This document shows, one piece after another, positions 18,531 to 25,666 of a stretch of DNA of 64,000 nucleotides (positions are counted from its first letter, which is position 1; each line of letters opens with the position of its first letter). Both the position numbers and the translations under genes were made by a program. This DNA is from Nostoc sp. 'Peltigera membranacea cyanobiont' 210A. GTDB lineage: Bacteria; Cyanobacteriota; Cyanobacteriia; Cyanobacteriales; Nostocaceae. Where the stretch lies: contig NZ_NOLJ01000001.1 in the NCBI RefSeq assembly GCF_002246015.1, positions 978,234 through 1,042,233 of the forward strand, given 5' to 3'. The notes under the pieces were generated by a model, which was not told the origin of the DNA, did no database searches, and was given only the letters and a program-made list of their open reading frames with translations.

Positions 18531-19461
18531 ATTGATGATTAAGCTGTTGGTTTGGATGTTCTTGATTTTTTACTACAGGTGATACTGCTGTCTCCACACT
18601 TTCTTCTTGGGCTTGTATTTCCAGTAGTTGGGGAATCGTCACAAATCTATAGCCTTCAGCTTTTAAACCTGCGATCATTTCTGGTAAAGCCTTGACAGAC
18701 TTGGAACGATTGCCGCCCCCATCGTGCAGCAGTACAATTGCACCGGGTTTTGCATATTTCAGCACATTTTTGACCAGCCCTGGAACTTGAGGCGAACGAC
18801 GTTCAGCATCTCCCGATTGTTCTGACCACATCATGACAGCGTATTTCTCGTTTTTGGCATATTCAGCTAGTCCATTATTCAGAAAGCCTCCAGGAGGACG
18901 AAATAGAGTAGTTTTTACTCCAGTAGTCTCGTAGATGATTTCTGCTGTGCGATCAATTTCACTAGCAGCAGTAGCTACGTCCATGTGACGATACCAATGA
19001 TGCCATGTGTGATTACCAATTACGTGACCATCAGCAGCCACTTGCTTGGCAACTTGGGGAAAATATTTCACCATTTGCCCGACCATGAAGAATGTGGCCT
19101 TGACATCATTTTTCTTCAAAATTTCTAAAATCTGTGCCGTATTTTTGGGGGCAGGGCCATCATCAAAAGTTAGGGCGATAACTTTTTCATTCGCTTTTAC
19201 TTTCCCTTGATAAACGATTGTTCCCTGAAATGCCTTTGGCACTTCATTCATCTGGTCTGTGACTGGACTTATATTCTGTGCATCTGCACTCATGAGCTTG
19301 TTATGACTCGCTTTAGCACTCTCGCTTTTTGGCTTGATAATTCCCAACAAATGCTCAAATCCGCTTGTGGTTAAAAGCAAGCTGATACCTAAACTACTAG
19401 CACCAGTAACTAATGTAATAATTGTTAGTTTCAGTAACCAAGATAATTTACGACTAGACAC
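18529..19461 (-). CDS. polysaccharide deacetylase (CE4, NodB homology)
   Basis: A 310-residue membrane-anchored or secreted enzyme. A hydrophobic N-terminal helix (about 8-33) is followed by a linker and then the NodB domain from about residue 90. The CE4 motifs are all present: TFDDGPAPKNT (catalytic base and metal Asp), HVIGNHTWHH (metal histidines), RPPGGF and IVLLHDGGG. It would remove N- or O-acetyl groups from peptidoglycan or an exported polysaccharide. The GTG at 19461 is preferred because GAGGAG lies about seven bases upstream; the longer TTG start overlaps that ribosome site. The C-terminus (about 30 residues, Glu/Gln-rich, NQEHPNQQLNHQ) is unusual and ends at the boundary of a repeat element. 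Confidence 0.94.
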   Translation of the reverse strand: MSSRKLSWLLKLTIITLVTGASSLGISLLLTTSGFEHLLGIIKPKSESAKASHNKLMSADAQNISPVTDQMNEVPKAFQGTIVYQGKVKANEKVIALTFDDGPAPKNTAQILEILKKNDVKATFFMVGQMVKYFPQVAKQVAADGHVIGNHTWHHWYRHMDVATAASEIDRTAEIIYETTGVKTTLFRPPGGFLNNGLAEYAKNEKYAVMMWSEQSGDAERRSPQVPGLVKNVLKYAKPGAIVLLHDGGGNRSKSVKALPEMIAGLKAEGYRFVTIPQLLEIQAQEESVETAVSPVVKNQEHPNQQLNHQ

Positions 19462-19478
19462 ATTAAATCTCCTCAAAT

Positions 19479-19504
19479 ATTAGTTATTAGTTATTAGTTA
19501 TTGT
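19479..19504. repeat. heptanucleotide STRR (ATTAGTT)
   Basis: Three tandem heptamers ATTAGTT plus a partial one, 18 bp upstream of the deacetylase start. Typical short tandemly repeated repetitive sequence of Nostoc-type genomes. Confidence 0.75.
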
Positions 19505-19579
19505 GGATTGGTTTTTCTTTGATGTTCCCATACCTTTACCCGGACTTGATATTACTCGTAGCCTGTTGTAATTAATATA

Positions 19580-19800
19580 TTTACTACTGAAAGAAAAAAG
19601 AAAACAATAAAATACCTTGAAACATTCCAGCTAAAGGATGTCTCAATTTATTCTGTACTAATTTGCTACCATTATTAAACCGAATAAAATAATACTCAGT
19701 AAATTTAGCTGACCAGTAGAGCCAGCAATGATAGCAGTATAACCGTAACCTGGAGAAATGCTAGGTAGTCGTTGACCAATAGAGTCGATGTCAATATTCG
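19580..19800 (-). pseudogene. remnant of an ABC transporter permease (simple sugar/nucleoside type)
   Basis: Read on the minus strand from about 19800, one frame gives NIDIDSIGQRLPSISPGYGY then TAIIAGSTGQLNLLSIILFG and LIMVAN before a stop. A shifted frame just after it gives RHPLAGMFQGILLFSFFF and then stops. SPGYGYTAI..., LN.L.I.LFGL and VFQGILLFFL are the C-terminal blocks of BmpA/PnrA-associated and sugar ABC permeases (BPD_transp_2). Only the last 70 or so residues survive, with a frameshift and several stops, and no ATPase or receptor gene is near. I read it as a relic of a deleted transporter. Confidence 0.55.
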
Positions 19801-19902
19801 TTATTTGCTTGCGATCGCTTCCAGCGGGCGGTTACGCCATCGCAGTTTTTGCTTATCCTTGTAGAGAGGCAGAAGGTGACAACCTCCTACCTTATATCCT
19901 CT

Positions 19903-20241
19903 TCAATCTTCGTCAAGGGCTGGGAAAGCTTCTTCAAGCTGCCACAACCGATCTTTATTTTCAACGAACCAAATACGAGTTTCTGGAGTTAATTTACTCC
20001 AAATGTCTTCAACAGGGATGTGAGGAGATGCATACTGGTAGTGCTGACCAAGTGATTTGAGATTGTCCGCCACATCACGGGGAATTCCAAATTGTTCCCA
20101 GTCAACTGTTATATGTCTTCCCGAAACTCCGGCTGTAGGGTCGAAAACCAGTTGTGCCGATCTGACTAAATCAGCAAAGTGTTTCGGTTTGAGTTTGGTG
20201 ATCTCCTGAATTTGGAGTGATTCGTTATGCTCTTGAGACAT
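19903..20241 (-). CDS. hypothetical protein, 112 residues
   Basis: A soluble, acidic protein of 112 residues with no signal peptide or membrane segment. Recognisable segments are KLKPKHFADLVRSAQLVFDPTAGVSGRHITVDWEQFGIP and PVEDIWSKLTPETRIWFVENKDRLWQLEEAFPALDED. The Trp-rich C-terminal helix and regular amphipathic pattern argue for a real folded protein. No family is recognised. The upstream plus-strand stretch 19801-19902 holds only decayed repeat sequence (GCGGGCGGTTACGCC). It stands alone between a pseudogene remnant and a MITE. Confidence 0.75.
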   Translation of the reverse strand: MSQEHNESLQIQEITKLKPKHFADLVRSAQLVFDPTAGVSGRHITVDWEQFGIPRDVADNLKSLGQHYQYASPHIPVEDIWSKLTPETRIWFVENKDRLWQLEEAFPALDED

Positions 20242-20412
20242 GATCGCCGCAGTGGTAAAGATTAATGGTCTATTGAACTTACTGCCAGAGATTTTTATCC
20301 CAATATTTTTACTTTAGCGCAGACCCACTAACTCGATCGTGACTTAACAATACTTGGGGTTTGAGCAAATCGTTTAAGGTGAGCAAATTTACCACACATC
20401 TATCAGTACAAT

Positions 20413-20533
20413 AGACTTCTTGCATAAATCAAAAAAAGAACCCCACCCCGCCTTTGACTTACGTCAAATTCTCCCCTCCCCGCAGGCGGGGAGGGGCTGG
20501 GGGTGGGGTGTTAAAGACTTTTGCAAGAGGTCT
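20413..20533. mobile_element. 121-bp MITE, TIR AGACyTCTTGCA
   Basis: Left end AGACTTCTTGCAT and right end TTGCAAGAGGTCT are inverted repeats. The interior is a long imperfect palindrome (ACCCCACCCCGCC ... GGGGGTGGGGTG) with a CCTCCCCGCAGGCGGGGAGG core hairpin. The trinucleotide AAT flanks both sides and could be a target duplication. No coding capacity. The same interior sits inside a different terminal repeat at 29410-29558. Confidence 0.8.
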
Positions 20534-20560
20534 AATGTCTAAGCTAGTAATGAAAAGTTT

Positions 20561-20609
20561 GTAGTAAGCACTTTAGTGCTGAGAAAATAAAGACTAAAGT
20601 GCTTACTAC
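20561..20609. repeat. 17-bp perfect inverted repeat, possible terminator of the Rieske gene
   Basis: GTAGTAAGCACTTTAGT (20561-20577) and ACTAAAGTGCTTACTAC (20593-20609) are perfectly complementary, with a 15-base loop. It lies 22 bp after the stop of the minus-strand Rieske gene. There is no good T-run, so it may be a dispersed repeat that also acts as a transcript 3' end stabiliser. Confidence 0.75.
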
Positions 20610-20630
20610 GAACTGTTCCCAGTAACTATT

Positions 20631-21989
20631 TTAGTGACGAGTGTAGGAATGCTCAAAGCGAGTTTTGAGTGTATGAGCCATAACAGAGATGATAATTGCT
20701 GCTATGGAAACCGATATTGCTGCTATTTTGATTGTAGAATCATCTGCAAGTATTGCTACAGCAGCTAGAGCGATCGCTACTCCGATACAACTTTGTTTAA
20801 CCCGATTTGTAACTTGATAAGCTCGATTGCAAGAACTACAAATAAGTGTGTGTCGTGAAAATCTGTCTAGCAAAATCGGCTTTGAATCCAACTCGCCATT
20901 CTCAACATTTTTAAATGTAGAATAGCCGTGATAAAAAGGCAAAGATGACCCAAATTTATCTAGCCACTTGCGGTACTCAATCACTAATGTGTCAGATGTT
21001 TTCAGCGGCAAATATAATTCTTTGAGACTTCTTCCCAAGCGCTCAATTTCTGCTTGTTGTCCCGCAATCAGAGGCAAATCCTGCTCCAATATTTTGTTTG
21101 TATTCAAGTGATCGAGCCAGCGCGGCCTCAGCTTGACTCCCCAAGTCATGAAATTACGATAACCTCTAGCTAAAAGACGGCATCGCCCTTTACCTAAAGG
21201 AATTGAATACAAAGCTAGTCCAAATGTCCAATCTTTTTTTTCAATATAAGCAGTGTTTAGCACAAGACTGGGAGCAACAAAATCAACATATTTCCAGGCT
21301 TCATTTGATTTGTTAGTTCCCCGCCATCTGCCTTTAACCCCCTGAACCGAATTCTTTAGCACTTCCATTTCTAGCGGTTGGGCATTTTTCCGATTACTAC
21401 CCCCTCTAGTGCCATGATGGCTAATAGCAACATGAGCAGGATCGATAACATTTTCGACTAGATATGTTTGGTCGTAAGGCAGATCCAATGTAAAGTCTGC
21501 ACACACAAATCCTGACTTATCTAAATCTGGCAAAATTGGAATAATTTCATCAACAGCAGTTTCTTTTTCGCCAGCCCATACCCAAATCATACCTTGGCGT
21601 TCCACAACTTTAAAAGATGGCACGCAAGCATTAACTGGAATTTTTGCATCTGTTGCTAATTGGGGAATGTGCAGACATTGGCCATCACTGCCAAACTGCC
21701 AACCGTGATATAAGCACTCTATTTTGCCGTCAATAATTTGTCCTTCAGAAAGTTTCGCTGTACGGTGAGGACAACGATCTGCTAAACAGATAAATTGTCC
21801 ATCTTTGTTTTTGAACAAAACCAAAGGTTCATCGTACAAGGAAAAGCTATGAGGGCGGTTGGCAGGTAAGTCTTGTACAAAGGTGACGGGATACCAGCAT
21901 TGCCTCCAGTTAAATTCTTGCTTTTCCTCTAGTTTCTCAAAAGTAGAAGTTGGTGGTGTCGCCTGTAGTGTTTCTGTTTCTAATGACAT
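20631..21989 (-). CDS. Rieske non-heme oxygenase, PaO/Tic55-like, membrane-anchored
   Basis: A 452-residue protein. The Rieske centre (about 65-110) has CPHR and CLYHGWQF. The mononuclear iron site is visible as NVIDPAHVAISHHG (about 185-198). The C-terminus carries CSSCNRAYQ (about 388-396), the CxxC of the pheophorbide a oxygenase/Tic55/ACD1 clade, then two hydrophobic helices (about 402-440). Members oxygenate chlorophyll breakdown products or related ring compounds using ferredoxin. Substrate here is unknown. ATG 21989 is preceded by GGAG about seven bases upstream. Transcribed alone; a strong dyad follows its stop. Confidence 0.92.
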   Translation of the reverse strand: MSLETETLQATPPTSTFEKLEEKQEFNWRQCWYPVTFVQDLPANRPHSFSLYDEPLVLFKNKDGQFICLADRCPHRTAKLSEGQIIDGKIECLYHGWQFGSDGQCLHIPQLATDAKIPVNACVPSFKVVERQGMIWVWAGEKETAVDEIIPILPDLDKSGFVCADFTLDLPYDQTYLVENVIDPAHVAISHHGTRGGSNRKNAQPLEMEVLKNSVQGVKGRWRGTNKSNEAWKYVDFVAPSLVLNTAYIEKKDWTFGLALYSIPLGKGRCRLLARGYRNFMTWGVKLRPRWLDHLNTNKILEQDLPLIAGQQAEIERLGRSLKELYLPLKTSDTLVIEYRKWLDKFGSSLPFYHGYSTFKNVENGELDSKPILLDRFSRHTLICSSCNRAYQVTNRVKQSCIGVAIALAAVAILADDSTIKIAAISVSIAAIIISVMAHTLKTRFEHSYTRH

Positions 21990-22088
21990 ATTTATCTCCA
22001 GGTTTATATTATTTTATACTTTTGGATTAGCAAATCTTTAGTCCTATAGATAGAACATTTATAGAGTGAAACTTCAAAAGTTAACAAT

Positions 22089-22455
22089 GAGAAAGCGTTC
22101 AAGCATCTTGAGTAAGTCAAAGATCGTTTTGCTTGCGGAAAACACCAAAATTAGTAAGCAAACTGGGGTTTGAGTAAGTCAAAGGTCATTTTGCTTGCGG
22201 AAAACACCAAAATGAGAAAGCAAACACAGCTTTTGAGTAAGTCAAAGGTCATTTTACTTGCGGAAAACACCGAAATGAGAAAGCAAACACAGCTTTTGAG
22301 TAAGTCAAAGGTCATTTTGCTTGCGGAAAACACCAAAATGAGAAAGCAAACACAGCTTTTGAGTAAGTCAAATGCCATTTTGAGAAAGCATTTAAGTATT
22401 TTGAGAAAGTAAACAGGTATTTTTATAAAGCAATGAGGCTTTTTGAAAAAGTAAA
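22089..22455. repeat. array with 21-bp base period and 63-bp higher-order unit
   Basis: A 63-bp unit made of three 21-bp sub-units (GAGTAAGTCAAAGGTCATTT T; GCTTGCGGAAAACACCAAAA T; GAGAAAGCAAACACAGCTTT T) is repeated about three and a half times. It is flanked on both sides by degenerate 21-bp units of the GAGAAAG(C/T)...TTT type, about 17 in all. Plus- and minus-strand frames stay open across it because 63 is a multiple of 3 (for example SKSKVILLAENTKMRKQTQLL on plus). I treat these as by-products. It lies between the divergent or upstream regions of the Rieske and Lin0512 genes. Confidence 0.92.
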
Positions 22456-22580
22456 CAGCAAATATACTTGACGATTTAAAATCGCGCCGGGACAAATGAA
22501 GTCGGCGTTCAAATATAACTTAATAGCTTTTCAGTAAAATTTCTGAACCTGAAGCAAGAATAAAGGATTAATTACCTCAG

Positions 22581-22946
22581 CTACTCATCTTCGATGAGAA
22601 CTGTAACAGCAGCGATCGCAATCAACATTTCGTCATTTTTATCATTGAGTTCGGGAATCGCCCGCCCTTGAACGACCATCCCCCCAGCTTCTACGGTGAG
22701 GGTTTTTCGCCCAAATGGTAATACAGCGAGTACTTCTTCTTCCCTAACTTGTTCTGGATATGGCACTGCCACCTGAACTTCTATAATCATTTCATTGGGG
22801 TGATTCAAACCTGCAACCTCCCAAACACCAGGTAAGGCATTGTGAGCGATCGCATTTCGTACTGCCCTAGATGCTGCTACAGTTGGTTCTTGTCCATGCT
22901 GATCGATTCCCATTCCCATCTCAATAATCAATCGTTTACGCGCCAT
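22581..22946 (-). CDS. Lin0512 family conserved protein
   Basis: A 121-residue protein matching the Lin0512 family: MARKRLIIEMGMGIDQHGQEPTVAASRAVRNAIAHNALPGV at the N-terminus, EMIIEVQVAVPYPEQV in the middle and GGMVVQGRAIPELND near the C-terminus. The family is small, cytoplasmic and uncharacterised; the fold is probably an alpha/beta oligomer. GGAG lies about eight bases before the ATG. The gene stands alone; nothing around it indicates a pathway. Confidence 0.87.
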   Translation of the reverse strand: MARKRLIIEMGMGIDQHGQEPTVAASRAVRNAIAHNALPGVWEVAGLNHPNEMIIEVQVAVPYPEQVREEEVLAVLPFGRKTLTVEAGGMVVQGRAIPELNDKNDEMLIAIAAVTVLIEDE

Positions 22947-23140
22947 TAGCTAACTCCGGTAAATTTTGCAGCTTTCACTTTATATAAATCAGGAGTAAAA
23001 AGCCAGCATCTAGAATTCTCTGAATACTGACTTCTAACTCCCGAAGCGAGAGAATATATATATCTATGGCCTTCTAAAAAAGGAGGCAAAATTAGTGGCA
23101 TATTCTGATTAGTTTTGGAACTTATGCCGACTGAGGTGAT

Positions 23141-23509
23141 TTAGACCATACGCTGCAAGCGACTCAAACGCTCTGAGTAGCTTTTCATCACCTGTATCGC
23201 AAACATAGGTGTTTCCTGAACAGCAAAGAGAAACCCCTCTTCATCAAGGAAACCTAGTTTAGTATCCACCTTGGCAATAGCTGTGTAATTTCTATTTTTT
23301 ACCCCTACAAGTATCCCAGCACCAAAAACTTCGCCTGTTTCAATGGTTTCTACAACGCTGCCATTGACTACTATATCTACCTCTCCTTCAAGAATGCCGT
23401 ACATATTATCACCAGACTGTCCTTCTTCAAAGATGACTTCACCTGCTGAGAATACTTTAGGATCGGGTTGTTTTTGAAAGATACTGACTGTGACTACAGG
23501 ACTTAGCAT
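23141..23509 (-). CDS. stand-alone cyclic-nucleotide-binding (cNMP) domain protein
   Basis: A 122-residue single-domain protein. The jelly-roll pattern is clear: VFSAGEVIFEEGQSGDNMYGILEGEVDIVV, then VVETIETGEVFGAGILVG, and a C-terminal helix (MKSYSERLSRLQRMV). The phosphate-binding cassette is atypical: the usual GE(L/I)AL...R(T/S)A appears as GAGILVGVKNRNYTA, so cyclic-nucleotide binding is uncertain. There is no DNA-binding domain, so it is not a CRP-type regulator by itself. ATG 23509 is chosen over a TTG at 23572. Confidence 0.85.
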   Translation of the reverse strand: MLSPVVTVSIFQKQPDPKVFSAGEVIFEEGQSGDNMYGILEGEVDIVVNGSVVETIETGEVFGAGILVGVKNRNYTAIAKVDTKLGFLDEEGFLFAVQETPMFAIQVMKSYSERLSRLQRMV

Positions 23510-23722
23510 TAGAGCAACCCCAAAATTTTTGGTTTTTAGACGAAACTTGTTGATAGATTTAGGCGAACCCAAAAGAGTATACTACTTTATGTCGATTAAC
23601 TCTCAACCTCCGCAAAATTTCTGATTACTCCCCTGGTTGACAGCCAATCCGATGAGGCAAAGCGGAAAATTTAGGGGAGGGATATTCGTGAGAGGTTCTT
23701 TAAGGATTACTGAATTGGTGTT

Positions 23723-25543
23723 CTAGGGAGTTGTAACAACTTCAAAGGGTCGCATCATATCAAAGTCTTCGTGTTCCAGGATGTGACAGTGCCAGATGTA
23801 ATACCCTGGTTTGTCGAAGGTGGCAATAATACGAACAACTTCACCTGGGTTAACAACTACGGTGTCTTTCCAACCTTTCTCAGAAAGTCGTGGAGGCTCA
23901 GGATTGCCGATTAGTCCAACATTTTGTAGAAATAGCTTAGACTTACCAGAAGCTGCGTAGTTTACCGCCGTAGGCATCGCTGGGACTGGACTGCTAGCAA
24001 AATTCTGTCGATTTAGAATCAAAAAGGAAACCAAGTGCAAGTGAATTGGGTGTGGCTCCTGTGTAGCGTTGTATAATTCCCAAACTTCAGTTGTGCCGAG
24101 TTTTGGTTTCTCAGTAATTGGATCGTCATAGCGCAATGAGCCGTCTGCCAATGTACCTAGCTCTAGCAACTTCCGACCGTATTCATCCGAATTTTCAAAA
24201 AGAACCAGTTTCCGAGTCAGTCCGGTTTGAGCAGGAGGTATAATCTTGTCAGGTCGCAGCTGTGTTGTCAGTCCATCACTTTCATTGGTATCGACTGTCG
24301 CATTGGGAACATTTGAAAGTGGTTTATCGACCGTAATTTTCATGATCTGACCTGTAAGATTGGGATCAGCTTTATCATCGAAGTTCCTGATGATCAACTC
24401 TTTTCCCGAATCGCCAGTGAAGTCAACAATCACATCAGCGCGTTCACCTGGAGCAAGAACTAAATTTTCAAGCGCGACTGGTTTTTCTAATAAGCCTTGC
24501 TCAGTGCCGATTTCGTAAAACTTTTCCTTTGAGTCGTTGAAATTCAGGTTGTAGAAGCGTGAATTTGAACCGTTTGCCAAGCGTAAACGGTACTTTCTAG
24601 GTTCGACCGCCAGCTTTGGCCAGGCCATACCATTTACTAGGATGAAATCACCGTAGAAATTCGGCTTTACACTTGGATATGGAGCATTAGGATAATTTGA
24701 ACTTGGTGGGTAGTAAAGCTGACCATCCGCAGTGAAATCCCGATCCTGGATGATGATTTCTTTCTCGTGGTCGCCACTAGGCAAAATGTTGTGATTGATT
24801 AGATTAATTTCGTTATTATCCCTCAGCAAATAGAAGCCTGCAAGACCAGCGTATAAACTTAAACGACTATTACCGAGGATGTGGTCGTGATACCAGAGTG
24901 TTGCTGCCCGGCTGTCATTTGCATAACTATAGTTCTTTTTAACCCAACTGGTTCCGGTTTGTGAAAAATCTTGTGTAAACCAAGCTTCAGAAAATCCGTC
25001 GCTAGTCCACTCAGTATGACCGCCATGCAGATGCGTCACTGTAGGTACAAGCCCTTTTTGGAGAGCGTTTTCAATCGATTTTGGAATAATGCTCTTGTCT
25101 ACTGGCAAAAACTTATATCCAGATTTTGGTAGTTTGTTGTTCCACAGCACTTTAATCGGTACGTTTTTTTGCGCCACGAATGTGGAACCTGGGTAAGTAA
25201 CACTCTTTTGCCCTTGTAAGCCATACCCCCAAACTGTTGTATTCAAGCGTGAATCATCGTCTGTACCATATATGCCATCTGCACCAGGACTATATAATCC
25301 AAGCCATTGCTTGGTTTCTCCTATCTCTACATTGAAGTGACCACCGTTTCTCGCATCTATCCTTGCTAGAGACGGCAATGAATTGATGAACTTCGGTTGG
25401 GTTCTCGGATCTAGCAAGGAATCAGCAGCCATAGTTACACTCAATCTGGAAAAGATTATTCCAGCCAGTACTGCCACAATAAATACAAAGGGGAGATACA
25501 GTTTGAAGTATCGTCTCCACTTACTTAGCAAGAACTTAGTCAT
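23723..25543 (-). CDS. multicopper oxidase (CotA/bilirubin-oxidase-like)
   Basis: A 606-residue secreted oxidase. Residues about 15-40 form a signal peptide or membrane anchor. The copper motifs are complete: HLHGGHT (about 173), WYHDH (about 218), HPIHLHLVSF (about 497) and HCHILEHEDFDMM (about 580). The last supplies the type 1 copper ligands, with Met as the likely axial residue. Spacing and the preceding GTDDDSRLNTTVWGYG region fit the CotA/bilirubin oxidase branch rather than CueO. It would oxidise phenolic, bilin or Mn/Fe substrates with O2 in the periplasm or outside. It is divergent from ileS with a 123-bp gap between likely starts. Confidence 0.94.
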   Translation of the reverse strand: MTKFLLSKWRRYFKLYLPFVFIVAVLAGIIFSRLSVTMAADSLLDPRTQPKFINSLPSLARIDARNGGHFNVEIGETKQWLGLYSPGADGIYGTDDDSRLNTTVWGYGLQGQKSVTYPGSTFVAQKNVPIKVLWNNKLPKSGYKFLPVDKSIIPKSIENALQKGLVPTVTHLHGGHTEWTSDGFSEAWFTQDFSQTGTSWVKKNYSYANDSRAATLWYHDHILGNSRLSLYAGLAGFYLLRDNNEINLINHNILPSGDHEKEIIIQDRDFTADGQLYYPPSSNYPNAPYPSVKPNFYGDFILVNGMAWPKLAVEPRKYRLRLANGSNSRFYNLNFNDSKEKFYEIGTEQGLLEKPVALENLVLAPGERADVIVDFTGDSGKELIIRNFDDKADPNLTGQIMKITVDKPLSNVPNATVDTNESDGLTTQLRPDKIIPPAQTGLTRKLVLFENSDEYGRKLLELGTLADGSLRYDDPITEKPKLGTTEVWELYNATQEPHPIHLHLVSFLILNRQNFASSPVPAMPTAVNYAASGKSKLFLQNVGLIGNPEPPRLSEKGWKDTVVVNPGEVVRIIATFDKPGYYIWHCHILEHEDFDMMRPFEVVTTP

Positions 25544-25666
25544 AATTAATGTATCTCTTCAAAAATTCTTATTGATAGTAAGCTAATGGTAAAATAGAAA
25601 AATTTGGTTTTGATGCCATCTTCTATAATTAATAAAACCTGCACACCTAATTCTAGGCATGAGACT

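Noticed and set aside
22151..22495. Frames on both strands over the 63-bp array
   Set aside because: Openness follows from the 63-bp unit; there is no support for coding from start context or flanking sequence.
23069..23087. GCCTTCT/AGGAGGC hairpin after the cNMP-domain gene as a terminator
   Set aside because: The stem contains a G-T pair and no T-run follows on the minus strand, so it is not called.
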